NCBI GenBank assembly: GCA_024213275.1
Contig: JANAVG010000005.1
Span: 206,616 to 270,615, forward strand
Source: Rossellomorea sp. BNER
GTDB taxonomy: Bacteria; Bacillota; Bacilli; Bacillales; Bacillaceae_B
Direction of reading: 5' to 3'
Length of the DNA: 64,000 nucleotides
Part shown: positions 54,459 to 64,000 of the stretch, one piece after another
Layout: each line of letters opens with the position of its first letter
How positions within the stretch are numbered: the first letter of the stretch is position 1
Notes under the pieces: model-generated
Told to the model about the DNA's origin: nothing
What the model saw: the letters and a program-made list of their open reading frames with translations, nothing else
Database searches by the model: none
Program-made: the position numbers and the translations under genes

Positions 54459-54497
54459 AAAAAATGTGATCAAGATAGTTATCTGACCACATTTTTA
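54459..54497 (-). terminator. Terminator/attenuator between rplI and dnaB
   Basis: AAAAATGTG pairs with CACATTTTT with TCA/TGA continuing the stem; a T-run follows. Confidence 0.65.
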
Positions 54498-54546
54498 CAT
54501 ACCTTTTCTATTCTAACATGTTTTTTGAAAATATGAGTTGGCAAAT

Positions 54547-54996
54547 TTAGTTTTCTTCCGAAACATGAACTTTTAATGTTGCAGTGACATCGGAATGAAG
54601 TTTAACAGGAACGTTTGTATATCCCAAGGCGCGGATTGCATCATTCATTTCAATTTTGCGCTTATCGATTTTAATTTTATAATCTTTTTTGAGGGCCTCA
54701 GCAATCTGTTTGCTAGTAATCGAACCAAAAAGCCTGCCGCCTTCACCAGCTTTTGCCTTCATCTCAATCGTTAAGCCTTCAAGCTTTTCTTTAAGTTGTT
54801 TCGCTTCTTCTAACTCTTCTTGAGCCATTTTTTTCTCTTTTTTCTTTTGTCCTTCTAACTGGCTTACATTCGAGTTATTAGCTTCTACCGCTAATCCTTG
54901 CTTAATTAGGAAGTTATGCGCATATCCATCTGCTACATTTTTCACTTCACCTTTTTTCCCTTTTCCTTTTACATCTTTTAAGAATATTACCTTCAT
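54547..54996 (-). CDS. rplI: 50S ribosomal protein L9
   Basis: The 149-residue protein starts [30 protein letters not shown], the L9 signature, then a long helix (about 40-75) and the C-terminal rRNA-binding domain. It binds domain V of 23S rRNA near the L1 stalk. It overlaps gdpP in an ATGA junction, so the two are translationally coupled. Confidence 0.98.
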   Translation of the reverse strand: MKVIFLKDVKGKGKKGEVKNVADGYAHNFLIKQGLAVEANNSNVSQLEGQKKKEKKMAQEELEEAKQLKEKLEGLTIEMKAKAGEGGRLFGSITSKQIAEALKKDYKIKIDKRKIEMNDAIRALGYTNVPVKLHSDVTATLKVHVSEEN

Positions 54997-56966
54997 GAGT
55001 CTTTTCCCCCTTCAAAATATTCATCCAATGCCTGTTTCAATTGTTCTTCAGCCTCTGCAATAGAGATGTCCTGTAATTGAGTAGCCGCATTTGTTAAATG
55101 CCCGCCACCACCTAAAGCTTCCATAACAATTTGGACGTTCACTTCTCCAAGTGATCTTGCACTAATACTAACCAAGTTTTCCTCACGTTTTGAAATGACA
55201 AATGATGAAATGACTTCATCCATTGTTAACAAGGTGTCCGCTGCTTGAGCAATGAGAACCTGATCATAGACGATTTCATCACTTCCCCTTGCAATAGCCA
55301 CTCCATCTTTATAAAAATCAACTGTTTCAATCAGTCTTGCCCGCTTAATATAGGTTTCAACATCTTCTTTTAAAAATTTCTGTACAAGTACGGTATCCGC
55401 TCCCTGTGCCCGTAAATAGGAAGCCGCATCAAATGTCCTCGAACCAGTTCTTAACGTAAAGCTTTTCGTATCAACAATAATGCCAGCTAAAAGGGAAGTT
55501 GCTTCGAGCATGGAAATCTTTTCATGCTTTGGTTGATATTCTAAAAGCTCTGTTACCAGTTCAGCAGTGGATGAAGCATAAGGCTCCATATAAACAAGCA
55601 GTGGATTCTTAATAAAGTCTTCACCTCTACGATGATGGTCAATCACTACGACATTTTCTATTCTACTTAATAATTTTTCTTCAATCACTAGAGAAGGCTT
55701 ATGGGTATCCACAACAACTAATAAAGTATCCTCGGTTGCCATTTCTAGGGCCTCTTCAGGTGTAATGAAACGGGAAAATAGATCAGGGTTTCCTTTGATT
55801 TCTTTAAGTAAACGTTTAACCCCATTATCAATCTCGTTAAAGTTTAGGACCACATATCCTTCTTTCTGATTCATTTGAGCGACTTTTCGAATGCCAATTG
55901 CTGCACCAACGGCATCCATATCAGGGTGCTTATGGCCCATCACGATGACTTTATCACTCTCTATCATTAACTCTTTAAGGGCATGGGAAATAACGCGTGC
56001 ACGCACCCTTGTACGTTTCTCCATCGGATTTGTTTTTCCACCGTAGAATTTTACTTTTCCATTTGTTTGTTTGATCGCTGCTTGGTCACCACCTCGACCT
56101 AAAGCAAGATCTAAACTAGATTGGGCTAAAGTTCCAAGCTCGGGTAGGGAAGAGACACCCATTCCTACTCCAATACTTAGCGTAAGAGGAACATTTTGTT
56201 TTGAAGTTGTATCTCTTACATCGTCTAAAATGGAAAACTTTTCTTTTTCTAAAACTTGAAGTATTTTTTCATTAAAAACAGCCAAAAAGCGTTCTGAAGA
56301 AATCCGCTTTAACAAAACTCCTGATTCTTTTGCCCATTTATTTAAAATAGAGGTAACTATGCTATTCAAGCTACTTCGGGTCTGATCGTCCATACCTTGG
56401 GTGAGTTCATCATAGTTATCTAAAAAGATAATCCCGATTGCCGTTTTCTCTTCCTCATATTGCTTTTCAATTTGTGATTGCTCTGTGACATCAAAGAAAT
56501 AAATAAGTCTTTCATCCGACTTAATGACGACCCGATATTTCCGTTCGTTCATGGTAATAATCTCTGTGTCAATTTCTTGTTTTATTAGGGGGATGACGGA
56601 TTCTGCTACATCATAGAGAGAACGCCCTACAAGTGTGTCTTCATTAAAGCAAGAGGCAAGAAACGGGTTTGTCCATTCAATAAAATAATCATCATTAATA
56701 AGCATAATTCCAATGGGCATTTCCATTAATGCCTCTTCTCCCACTCGTTTTACACGATAGGAGAGGGTCGATATGTAATCCTCTGTTGCCATATGAGATT
56801 TATTTTCATAATAAAAAGCAAGAAAGAATACACCGCCAAATAAAGCTAATCCAATTATAGCAATAATCCAATTATAAAAGGCGAAAGCGATAACCAATAA
56901 AGAGGATAGCGCAATCAGTCCATATAATGGGTAACGGATCATACGCTTTCGAAAAAAAGATGGCAT
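54993..56966 (-). CDS. gdpP: Cyclic-di-AMP phosphodiesterase GdpP (YybT)
   Basis: The 657-residue protein has two N-terminal membrane helices, a PAS-like heme-binding region, a degenerate GGDEF domain and a DHH/DHHA1 phosphodiesterase. The DHH metal sites are [34 protein letters not shown] and the C-terminal [10 protein letters not shown]. It hydrolyses c-di-AMP and so controls potassium and osmolyte balance and beta-lactam tolerance. It follows yybS by 32 bases. Confidence 0.96.
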   Translation of the reverse strand: MPSFFRKRMIRYPLYGLIALSSLLVIAFAFYNWIIAIIGLALFGGVFFLAFYYENKSHMATEDYISTLSYRVKRVGEEALMEMPIGIMLINDDYFIEWTNPFLASCFNEDTLVGRSLYDVAESVIPLIKQEIDTEIITMNERKYRVVIKSDERLIYFFDVTEQSQIEKQYEEEKTAIGIIFLDNYDELTQGMDDQTRSSLNSIVTSILNKWAKESGVLLKRISSERFLAVFNEKILQVLEKEKFSILDDVRDTTSKQNVPLTLSIGVGMGVSSLPELGTLAQSSLDLALGRGGDQAAIKQTNGKVKFYGGKTNPMEKRTRVRARVISHALKELMIESDKVIVMGHKHPDMDAVGAAIGIRKVAQMNQKEGYVVLNFNEIDNGVKRLLKEIKGNPDLFSRFITPEEALEMATEDTLLVVVDTHKPSLVIEEKLLSRIENVVVIDHHRRGEDFIKNPLLVYMEPYASSTAELVTELLEYQPKHEKISMLEATSLLAGIIVDTKSFTLRTGSRTFDAASYLRAQGADTVLVQKFLKEDVETYIKRARLIETVDFYKDGVAIARGSDEIVYDQVLIAQAADTLLTMDEVISSFVISKREENLVSISARSLGEVNVQIVMEALGGGGHLTNAATQLQDISIAEAEEQLKQALDEYFEGGKDS

Positions 56967-56998
56967 GATTTCAGCTCCTAAAACAAAATTTACAACCT

Positions 56999-57931
56999 TT
57001 ATGACTTACGTTGAAGGCGCTGTCTAAGATCAAATCCTAAATCAATTATACCTAAAATCCTAATAATAGGAAGAAGGGGAAGTGATAAAATCGTCAAAAG
57101 GATCACTATCCCTTTTGGCCATTTTTTTATGTAAGCAAAATAATAAATGAAAGAAAAACCTTGTACAATCATCAAAACTTGTAATACATAGGATAAGTTT
57201 TGAAGAGCCCAAAAGCTATAGTCACCTTTTTCCGGCTGAAGAACTATGGATAAGATAAGGATAATTAAATAATACCATAAGAAGCTCTTTGGTAATTGCC
57301 ATTCACGAAAAGGTTTGAATTTAGGGGTTTCAACTCCTAGCCTGCGTAATATTGGGAAATTAACCCAAATGATGATAATAGCATTGATAAATGCCATCAT
57401 CAAGAATAAAGAAGGGGTCAAGACTCCAATCATGTCCAGATACGAATTCATTTGATCAATCACTTTTGGATCAGGGGTTTGCCCTAAACTTTTCATCAAC
57501 TCAGAGGATTGATCAAACGATTTCTCCAAAATTTTGATCATATCATTAATAAAATCAAAATCAAAGAAAATGATCGATACAACATATTGAATAACGAGAT
57601 TAATTAATAGAGTAAACCCTGATGCGATGAGTAAAGAGATTTTACTTTTCTTCTCCTTAATAAACCACCCCATCACAACCCCTGTTGTCCCATAAATGAT
57701 GGCAAGAGGAATGGCAAGAATGGATCCCATTATGAAAGAAATCAATATACTGCCCACTAATAAAATAAGTGAAGTCCTTAAGGCATACCTTGAGGCAAAA
57801 TAAAGGACTGGGAAAATGAGAACAAGACTAGATACAATCCCAATAACTGGAATGTAGACGGTGATTAAAGTAAGAACGGCAAATATAGCGAGCATTAATG
57901 CCCCTTCCGTAAGAATACGGGGATTCTTCAC
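56999..57931 (-). CDS. yybS: DUF2232 membrane protein YybS
   Basis: A GTG start follows GAGGTG. The 310-residue protein has about eight membrane helices of the YybS/DUF2232 type (ALMLAIFAVLTLITVYIPVIG). Function is unknown. It is the first gene of a yybS-gdpP-rplI-dnaB gene string conserved in Bacillaceae, and could be an S-component-like or lipid-linked transporter. Confidence 0.9.
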   Translation of the reverse strand: MKNPRILTEGALMLAIFAVLTLITVYIPVIGIVSSLVLIFPVLYFASRYALRTSLILLVGSILISFIMGSILAIPLAIIYGTTGVVMGWFIKEKKSKISLLIASGFTLLINLVIQYVVSIIFFDFDFINDMIKILEKSFDQSSELMKSLGQTPDPKVIDQMNSYLDMIGVLTPSLFLMMAFINAIIIIWVNFPILRRLGVETPKFKPFREWQLPKSFLWYYLIILILSIVLQPEKGDYSFWALQNLSYVLQVLMIVQGFSFIYYFAYIKKWPKGIVILLTILSLPLLPIIRILGIIDLGFDLRQRLQRKS

Positions 57932-58177
57932 AAAGACACCTCATTAAAAATTCATTTACTATATATATCATACTAATTTTATCCGTTCTCTAAACATCGT
58001 TCAAGCAATGCGGGTTGTAATAAAAGTGGAATGAACGACTAAATTAACCACAACCTATGGCGGCGTCTCTTCCTTCTAGCCGGCTTGGGTCTTGAGGGGT
58101 AGGGGGATGTAGCTGAACGAATGGCCTTTGTTTAGGGCATCTTAAAGCTCTTTTGAGGTCCTCATTTTGGACTTTTT

Positions 58178-58515
58178 GGATTAAGTCCGTATAATTGTGT
58201 AAAAAGAAAAGAGTCATTTTATTCCTTTTTGGTAACAATGTTTTCAACGACGATAAACATTGAAAAGAGGAATAAAAATGACTCAGTTACAGTTTAGCCT
58301 AGATTTGGATATTTTAAAAGATTCTGTTATGAATTCTAATCTGGATACAGTAGTAAAATCTTCAATTATATTAGTATTAAATGAATTCATGGAAAAAGAA
58401 AGAGATGAATACTTACATGCCAGTGCTTATGAGCGTTCTTCCGAACGGCGGGATTATCGAAATGGATACTATGAGCGTGAGCTCCTGATTGGTGTCGGAA
58501 AGATTAAATTACCCG
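58178..58515 (+). mobile_element. 5' relic of an IS256-family insertion sequence
   Basis: The left end near 58178-58205 (GTATAATTGTGTAAAAAG) resembles IS256-type terminal repeats. A hairpin (CAATGTTT/AAACATTG at 58237-58262) and the first 80 codons of transposase follow. The element stops abruptly at the 3' end of the chemoreceptor gene, with no right end. The 345-base gap before it also holds a dispersed-repeat core at 58155. Confidence 0.75.
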
Positions 58516-58538
58516 AAAAGAGCCTTAATCAATTTTAA
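58278..58538 (+). pseudogene. Truncated IS256-family transposase (N-terminal fragment)
   Basis: The ATG at 58278 follows AAGAGG. The product reads MTQLQFSLDLDILKDSVMNS and then VLNEFMEKERDEYLHASAYERSSERRDYRNGYYER, the N-terminal domain of IS256/Mutator transposases (normally about 390 residues). After about 80 residues it runs into the last codons of the MCP gene on the other strand. The DDE catalytic core is missing, so it is inactive. Confidence 0.85.
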
Positions 58539-60493
58539 ATTGTTCTATGGCTTTTTGAAGGGATTGGCTGAGTTCTGTTAATCGTTCTGCTGCATCCGTT
58601 ACGCCTTGAATAGAATGTAGTTGTTCATCGGTAGAGGCACTGACTTCTTCACATGCCGCTGCTGTTTGTTCGGCAGTAGAAGCCATCATTTGGATAATGT
58701 TTACTACTTTATCCTTGTTTGTTGAAACAGATTGCACTTCATGATAAATAGATACAATTGCTTCCTGCATCTGCTTCATTAACCCTGAGATTTGCTGAAA
58801 AATGGAATTGGTTTCTTCCACGACTTTAAATTGTTCTTGGAATGTTTCCTTCGTTTGGAACATCTCATTTACCGCTTGCTTGGAGCCAGATTGAATGTCC
58901 ATAATCGTCTTTTTCACTTCATCCGTTGCCCTGACTGATTGTTCTGCAAGTTTTCTTACTTCTTCAGCCACTACGGCAAATCCTCTGCCGTGTTCTCCAG
59001 CTCTTGCGGCTTCAATACTTGCATTCAAGGCTAAGAACAACCTCTTCCATTGATGAAATAAACTGCTTTGAAGATGCATAAGACTCTTGCAGTTTCTTCA
59101 TTTGGACGATCCCCGTTTGGTTTACTTCATCTGCTTGTTCAGCTATTGAAGACATACCCTTCGCCTGATCAGAAACTTGGTTAATTTGATTACTTAAATC
59201 GATTGATTGTTGATTTGCAGTGTCTGCATCGGCAGCCGATTGGGATGCACCATTGGCTATTTCTGAGACAGCACTTGCCATTTCTTCACTTAAAGCGTTT
59301 GTTTCTTCTGAAATGGCACTTAAACTTTCTGCAGACTCTCGAACATTAACTACAGATTGATTAACCGTTATGAGTGTTGCTCTTATACTTTCCATCATTT
59401 GATTGAAATCCTGTCCAAGCTCACCAATCTCATCATTTGATTGAATAGATGTATTGGAGGAAAAGTCGCCATCTGCCATTGAACTTACTGTTTTCTTAAG
59501 TTGCAAAATGGGTTTGGTTATTCCTCGAGCCACTAGGATGACCACAGCAATCGAAAGAATTAACGTCCCAACAGCTGATACCCATAAAATCATCTCAATC
59601 TCTTTTGAGGTTTGTAATAAAGCATCCTGTCCATATGAAGCCCCAATTTTCCAACCTGTTTTTGGAACGGTATCGTAAACCAGAAGCTTGTCTTCCCCTT
59701 CTAATTGATAGTGGACAGACCCTCTCTCATTTTTACTTTCAAGCATCTTCTTAATGAAATTCAGAGAAGATAAATTTTCACCTCTTTTAGTAGGATGAAC
59801 GACAGCAGAACCATTTGATGTCAATACAAAAGGATATCCTTGATACCCTATATCCATCTCTGCAATTCTTTCTGTTAGTTTCGTTAAATTAATATCCACA
59901 CCCAGAACCCCTATGACTTCTCCTTCAGTAAGAACTGCTTTAGATGCGGTAATGATATATTCATTTGTTGCTTTATCGACGTAAGGTTCACTCCAAACAA
60001 CCTCAACCTTTGATTCCATTGCCTCTTTATACCATGCCCTGCTAGTTGGATCAAAGTCAGTAGGAAGGCTAGTGTATGGCACAATCTTCAATTCTTTATT
60101 TGGGGTAGCCAAATAAAGCGACGATGCCTCAGCATACAAACCTAAATAATTATTAAAATCTGCTTGAGTGCTGGCATAGATATCGGTTTTTTCCGTAGTC
60201 TTAAGCTTCCCTCCTTGAACACTCGCTAAATTTTTTAGTGAGTCAGAAAAAGTGAATTGCTCTAAACTTTTCTCATACTGACCAAGGAAAAGCTGTACAG
60301 AGTTGTTTAACTCCATAACAATCCCTTCTGTTTGAGAAATAACATTCTTCTCTAACTTTTCTCTCGTTTGCCAACTCGTAATGGCAATGACGATCGCAAA
60401 TGATATAAAAATTAATAGAGAGAAAACAAGAATCAGTTTTGCCTTAATCGATCGAAATGATAAGAATTCTTTTACTTTATTAAACCCCTTCAC
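58525..60493 (-). pseudogene. Methyl-accepting chemotaxis protein gene broken by internal deletion and frameshift
   Basis: The 5' part (60493 to 59012) encodes two membrane helices around a dCache sensor (LYLATPNKELKIVP, DPTSRAWYKEAM, VLGVDINLTKL), HAMP and the start of the signalling coiled coil, ending [14 protein letters not shown]-stop. The 3' part (from about 59060 down to 58525), in another frame, resumes at [32 protein letters not shown], the hairpin tip of MCPs. The segment that normally joins them (about 30 residues ending DQTNL) is missing. The receptor must be non-functional unless a truncated form is used. Its ligand is unknown. Confidence 0.88.
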
Positions 60494-60777
60494 CTTTTGT
60501 CGTACCTCCGCTGCTTAAATTTTCGTCATATTGTTAATTTCGACAAAATTCTTGGTTCTTTTAGGAATTTCGAGTAATTAAGCAGGAATATTTTCTTAGA
60601 AATAATAAATAAAGTGATCTAATGGGACTAGTCAACCTATTATGGAAATGAAATGGATAGGGACTTTAACCGAAGAGTTTCTTGATAGAAAAATCACCAT
60701 CAAAAAGCAATTATTAAGAGGCTAGGATTGGCTATTCTTGATTTCTTAGAATGAGGGGGAAGTGTTTTTTTCTATCA
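60494..60777. other. Intergenic region between rpsR and the chemoreceptor pseudogene
   Basis: No supported gene. A 28-codon frame at 60640-60723 (MEMKWIGTLTEEFLDRK...) has no ribosome binding site and is probably a fragment or chance. Confidence 0.5.
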
Positions 60778-60808
60778 AAAAAAGCTACCCTAAAAGGGCA
60801 GCCTTTTT
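60778..60808 (-). terminator. Terminator of the rpsF-ssb-rpsR operon
   Basis: AAAAGCTACCC pairs with GGGCAGCCTTTTT; the T-run is on the minus strand after rpsR. Confidence 0.85.
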
Positions 60809-60816
60809 AACTTTTA

Positions 60817-61050
60817 TTATTCACCAGTTACGTATGGTAATAATGCCATTGTACGTGAACGTTTGATTGCACGAGTCAATCTACGTTGGTACTTAGCGCT
60901 TGTTCCTGTCACACGACGTGGAAGGATTTTTCCGCGCTCAGAGATAAATTTTTTCAGTAGATCTACGTCTTTGTAATCGATGTGTGTAATTCCGTTTGAA
61001 GTGAAGAAACACACCTTACGACGTCTACGTCCGCCTCTGCGTCCTGCCAT
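60817..61050 (-). CDS. rpsR: 30S ribosomal protein S18
   Basis: The 77-residue protein ([48 protein letters not shown]) is a standard S18. It binds S6 on the platform of the 30S subunit. It is the third gene of rpsF-ssb-rpsR, 43 bases after ssb. Start ATG with GGAGG. Confidence 0.98.
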   Translation of the reverse strand: MAGRRGGRRRRKVCFFTSNGITHIDYKDVDLLKKFISERGKILPRRVTGTSAKYQRRLTRAIKRSRTMALLPYVTGE

Positions 61051-61093
61051 AATGATTCGCCTCCTAACTAACTAATTTAGTATTATATTTCGT

Positions 61094-61600
61094 TTAGAAC
61101 GGAAGATCGTCATCAGAAATATCAATCGGTTGACCGTCATTTGCAAATGGATCTTCATCTACACGTGTATAGTTCTTTTTATTGTTGTTATTGTTATTAT
61201 TGCGCTGATTCTGATTAAATGAATAATCTTGTTGTGGTTGACCACCGCCATAGTTACCACGATCGCCTTGGTTATTAGCATTTTTGGGTTCAAGGAACTG
61301 AACACTTTCCGCTACAACCTCTGTCATGAAGACACGACGTCCGTCTTGACCTTCGAAGTTACGTGTTTGAATACGTCCATCTACTCCAGCCAAGCTTCCT
61401 TTTTTAAGGAAGTTTGCAACATTTTCAGCAGGGCGACGCCATACAACGCAATTAATAAAGTCCGCTTCCCGTTCACCTTGTTGATTCGTAAAACTACGAT
61501 TAACAGCAAGAGTAAACGAAGCCACAGGAACTCCATTTGGAGTATATTTTAACTCAGGGTCCTTTGTTAAACGACCTACTAATACTACTCGGTTCATCAT
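61094..61600 (-). CDS. ssb: Single-stranded DNA-binding protein
   Basis: The start is [23 protein letters not shown] at 61600 (or one codon later); an upstream frame through the parS site has no ribosome binding site. The 168-residue product has the OB fold, an Asn/Gln-rich linker ([15 protein letters not shown]) and the acidic tip DISDDDLPF that recruits replication and repair proteins. It lies between rpsF and rpsR. Confidence 0.97.
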   Translation of the reverse strand: MMNRVVLVGRLTKDPELKYTPNGVPVASFTLAVNRSFTNQQGEREADFINCVVWRRPAENVANFLKKGSLAGVDGRIQTRNFEGQDGRRVFMTEVVAESVQFLEPKNANNQGDRGNYGGGQPQQDYSFNQNQRNNNNNNNKKNYTRVDEDPFANDGQPIDISDDDLPF

Positions 61601-61625
61601 CAGAATCAACCCTTTCGTTCTGGCA

Positions 61626-61641
61626 TGTTTCACGTGAAACA
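61626..61641. promoter_or_regulatory. parS site (ParB/Spo0J binding) between rpsF and ssb
   Basis: A second perfect TGTTTCACGTGAAACA palindrome, 25 bases upstream of the ssb start. Confidence 0.95.
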
Positions 61642-61666
61642 TATCAAGAAGCGTTTATTATTACGA

Positions 61667-61957
61667 TTATTTTTCTTCTTCTTTGATAACGATGTGACGG
61701 ATAATATCATCGCTGATTTTTGCTAAACGATCGAATTCGTTAATAGCTTCAGTCGCAGATTTAACGTTCACTAGTTGGTAGAAACCATCACGGAAATCGT
61801 TAATTTCATACGCTAAACGACGTTTACCCCACTCTTTTGATTCGATGATCTCCGCTCCGTTTGTTGTAAGAACGTTAGCGAAACGCTCAACAACAGCTTT
61901 CTTTGACTCATCATCAATGTTTGGGCGGATAATGTACATTAATTCGTACTTTCTCAT
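61667..61957 (-). CDS. rpsF: 30S ribosomal protein S6
   Basis: The ATG at 61957 follows AAGGAGGTG by six bases; the upstream GTG is part of the ribosome binding site. The 96-residue product ([44 protein letters not shown]) is a standard S6. It dimerises with S18. A candidate S6:S18 leader RNA lies upstream. Confidence 0.97.
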   Translation of the reverse strand: MRKYELMYIIRPNIDDESKKAVVERFANVLTTNGAEIIESKEWGKRRLAYEINDFRDGFYQLVNVKSATEAINEFDRLAKISDDIIRHIVIKEEEK

Positions 61958-61969
61958 CTTTTTCACCTC

Positions 61970-62040
61970 CTTATGGTCTGTGCGGCTCTATTGTGAAATA
62001 GAGCAAGGAGCAATGCTTTCATTACTCACAAGTTAGAATT
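61970..62040 (-). promoter_or_regulatory. Candidate S6:S18-binding leader RNA of rpsF
   Basis: On the minus strand the leader forms a hairpin GCTCTATT/AATAGAGC directly followed by CCGCAC and then the AAGGAGG of rpsF. Known rpsF leaders have a stem bulge with a conserved CCG that mimics the 16S site for S6:S18. The match is by eye only. Confidence 0.45.
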
Positions 62041-62242
62041 ATATCATATTGGGCAAGCATATGCAATACAGTCCTATATATACTTGAAATTTAATGTTAG
62101 TTTTGGAAATTTTTCAATTAAACTTGATGATTGAAAGGAATATCAGTCATTTCCTTCTTTTTATCAGTCTAATATTAGATTTATCGATCAGAGTGGGAAG
62201 TATATTGGCCATTCGACAAATATCTACAAAATGAAATATTTC

Positions 62243-62271
62243 AAAAAAACCTACTCCAAATTAGAGTAGGC
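62243..62271 (-). terminator. Terminator of ychF
   Basis: AACCTACTC pairs with GAGTAGG(CT); on the minus strand T7 follows. Confidence 0.8.
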
Positions 62272-62279
62272 TCAAAACT

Positions 62280-63380
62280 TTAAACGTTAAAGCGGAAATG
62301 AATGACATCTCCATCTTTCACAATATATTCTTTTCCTTCTAAACGAACTTTTCCAGCTTCTTTAGCAGCGGTCATTGTATTGGCAGCCACTAAATCATCA
62401 TAAGAAACGGTCTCTGCTCGTATGAATCCTTTTTCAAAATCGGTATGGATGACTCCTGCACATTGAGGGGCTTTCATGCCTTTTCTAAATGTCCATGCGC
62501 GAACCTCTTGTACTCCTGCAGTGAAATAAGTAGCAAGACCGAGGAGATGATAGGCTGCACGAATTAATTGGTCAAGACCTGATTCTTCAATTCCTAACTC
62601 TTGTAGGAACATAGCCTTTTCTTCATCATCAAGCTCTGCAATCTCTGATTCAATTTTAGCACAAACAACGATTACTTCGGCATTGTCTGACTCAGCAAAC
62701 TTACGGACTTTTTGAACATACTCATTTTCTGATGGATCCACAATATCGTCTTCGCCAACGTTAGCAACATAAAGTACCGGTTTAATGGTTAACAAATGTA
62801 GACCCTTAACAACTTTCATTTGTTCTTCCGTAAATTCTACTGTACGTGCAGGCTTGTCATTTTCAAAAGCACTTTTTAGCTTCACTAAAATTTCATGCTC
62901 ATACATAGCTTCTTTATCTTTTTGTTTCGCCATTTTTTCAACACGGCTTATTCGTTTATCCACTGATTCTAAATCAGCCAAAATGAGCTCAAGATTGATT
63001 GTTTCAATATCATCAATTGGATCTACTTTTCCTGAAACATGGGTGATATTATCGTCAGCAAAGCAGCGAACCACTTGGCAAATCGCATCCACTTGGCGAA
63101 TATGGGATAAGAATTTGTTGCCTAATCCTTCACCTTTACTAGCACCTTTTACAATTCCTGCAATATCAGTAAATTCAAATGTAGTTGGTACCGTTTTCTT
63201 CGGTTCAACAAGTTCTGTTAATTTATCTAAACGGTAGTCTGGCACTTCCACAATTCCAACATTCGGATCGATTGTACAGAATGGGTAGTTGGCCGATTCT
63301 GCTCCTGCTTTTGTAATGGCATTAAAAAGAGTGGATTTCCCCACATTCGGCAATCCAACAATTCCAGCTGTTAAAGCCAT
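62280..63380 (-). CDS. ychF: Redox-responsive P-loop GTPase/ATPase YchF (Ola1 family)
   Basis: The ATG at 63380 (GAGGAGTG upstream) gives 366 residues, standard for YchF. It has GLPNVGKSTLFNAIT (G1), the G3 motif DIAGIVKGASKGEGLGN, the ATP-preferring NxxE (NVGE) in place of NKxD, and a C-terminal TGS domain. YchF prefers ATP and is linked to ribosomes and the oxidative stress response. It is yyaF of B. subtilis, next to rpsF. Confidence 0.96.
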   Translation of the reverse strand: MALTAGIVGLPNVGKSTLFNAITKAGAESANYPFCTIDPNVGIVEVPDYRLDKLTELVEPKKTVPTTFEFTDIAGIVKGASKGEGLGNKFLSHIRQVDAICQVVRCFADDNITHVSGKVDPIDDIETINLELILADLESVDKRISRVEKMAKQKDKEAMYEHEILVKLKSAFENDKPARTVEFTEEQMKVVKGLHLLTIKPVLYVANVGEDDIVDPSENEYVQKVRKFAESDNAEVIVVCAKIESEIAELDDEEKAMFLQELGIEESGLDQLIRAAYHLLGLATYFTAGVQEVRAWTFRKGMKAPQCAGVIHTDFEKGFIRAETVSYDDLVAANTMTAAKEAGKVRLEGKEYIVKDGDVIHFRFNV

Positions 63381-63557
63381 ATCCGTCACTCCTCTTCTTT
63401 ATATCCTATCTATTTTCACTACGCACATCATTCTAGTAGTATTTTAAACCTTTCACAATTATAGATTTTAGCTAAGGAAAACACAAGGGTACAGGAATAA
63501 ATGAAAAGACTATACAAGGGGAGTCATTCTTTCTCCATACATGTATAGTCAAGGGGA

Positions 63558-63755
63558 TTAGCTCTCTCCGTGTTCAAGTATTTTCTTTACTTTTCTACTA
63601 AATTCTTTTCTTGGTAGAAGTACACTGTGGGCACAGCCTTCACATTTAATGCGAATATCCATTCCTAGTCGAATGATTTTCCAACGATTAACTCCACATG
63701 GATGAGGTTTTTTCATTTCCACGATATCATGTATATTAAATGTTTTTTGCTCCAT
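63558..63755 (-). CDS. DUF951 small protein (YyzM-like)
   Basis: The ATG at 63755 follows GGAGGAG. The 65-residue product (FNIHDIVEMKKPHPCGVNRWKIIRLGMDIRIKCEGC as one continuous core, split here by function) has the PHPCG and CEGCAH motifs of DUF951, likely metal-binding. It is typically found between ychF and the MscS-type gene near the origin. Function unknown. Confidence 0.9.
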   Translation of the reverse strand: MEQKTFNIHDIVEMKKPHPCGVNRWKIIRLGMDIRIKCEGCAHSVLLPRKEFSRKVKKILEHGES

Positions 63756-63768
63756 AATGCGACTCCTC

Positions 63769-64000
63769 CTATTCACCTTCTACTTGATTTTTCTTCTTCA
63801 TTTCTTTTTCATATGTTGGTTCTTCTTGATTACGTGAATACATGACTAGTCGAGGGAATGGAATTTCAATCCCATTTTCATCTAAACAAGCTTTTAATTC
63901 TTTTCTGATCATTCTAGCTATATACCAATGCTGCATTGGCACAGTTTCTGCCACAACCCTCAAGATTACCTCAGAGGCGCCTAACGTCTGAACTCCTAGA
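63769..64000 (-). CDS. Mechanosensitive channel MscS family protein, C-terminal part (runs off the window)
   Basis: The frame is open beyond 64000. The visible 76 residues (LGVQTLGASEVILRVVAETVP..., ARMIRKELKACLDENGIEIPFPRLVMY) are the C-terminal cytoplasmic alpha-beta domain of small MscS channels, including the typical GIEIPFPQ motif (here GIEIPFPR). The membrane helices are upstream of the window edge. It lies 13 bases before the DUF951 gene. Confidence 0.85.
   Translation of the reverse strand, partial: LGVQTLGASEVILRVVAETVPMQHWYIARMIRKELKACLDENGIEIPFPRLVMYSRNQEEPTYEKEMKKKNQVEGE

Noticed and set aside
58525-59079. A separate small chemoreceptor gene
   Set aside because: It has no membrane or sensor part and no start signal, and it continues the broken MCP gene in another frame.

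Overview
The window is a low-GC Firmicutes chromosome segment from a member of the Bacillaceae (Bacillus sensu lato). The evidence is the walRKHIJ-htrC block, purA, dnaB, rplI, gdpP, yybS, rpsR-ssb-rpsF, ychF and yyzM-type genes in the order typical of the origin-proximal left arm of Bacillus chromosomes, AAGGAGG-type ribosome binding sites, and perfect parS and DnaA-box sequences. The genus cannot be fixed by reading alone. oriC should lie not far beyond the right edge.

Layout. 0-8 kb: a 21-bp-period repeat array, a Rieske/FAD oxidoreductase, a MITE-like repeat, and a five-gene membrane-stress operon (DUF4178, PspA, DUF4247 lipoprotein, DUF350, spermidine-synthase-like membrane protein). 8-17 kb: a 52-bp tandem array, a plasmid-type actin-like partition module (ParM and a ParR-like protein) with an upstream centromere-like iteron array, a DUF3231 protein, a SEC-C protein and an unusual DEAH helicase with a membrane segment. 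17-30 kb: transport and housekeeping accessory genes (POT peptide transporter, MarR-DHA2 efflux pair, thioesterase, GlpQ-like and NAGPA-like secreted enzymes, htpG under a CIRCE operator, a lectin-type propeller). 30-34 kb: an ECF-like sigma/anti-sigma pair between two lipoprotein genes that share a promoter motif AACC-N16-CGTTT. The second lipoprotein has a YVTN propeller and a cupredoxin whose halves are in swapped order.

34-39.6 kb: an accessory stretch (adaA, ICL/PEP-mutase family, YadA-head/peptidase-G2 protein, selO) bracketed by a direct repeat of the 3' end of rlmH, the position used by SCC elements in staphylococci. 39.6-64 kb: conserved origin-proximal core: rlmH, a DnaA-box cluster, htrC, walJIHKR, an M23 peptidase, a tRNA cluster (Lys, Glu, Asp, Phe), a K+ channel, purA with a PurR operator, dnaB, rplI, gdpP, yybS, an IS256-type relic next to a chemoreceptor gene broken by an internal deletion, rpsR-ssb-rpsF, ychF, a DUF951 gene and the 3' end of an MscS-type gene. 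Two perfect parS sites lie in walK and just upstream of ssb.

The most interesting systems are the chromosomal ParMRC-like segregation module close to the origin, the predicted ECF regulon with the permuted cupredoxin, the PspA/SpeE-like operon, the rlmH-anchored segment, and the DnaA-box cluster.
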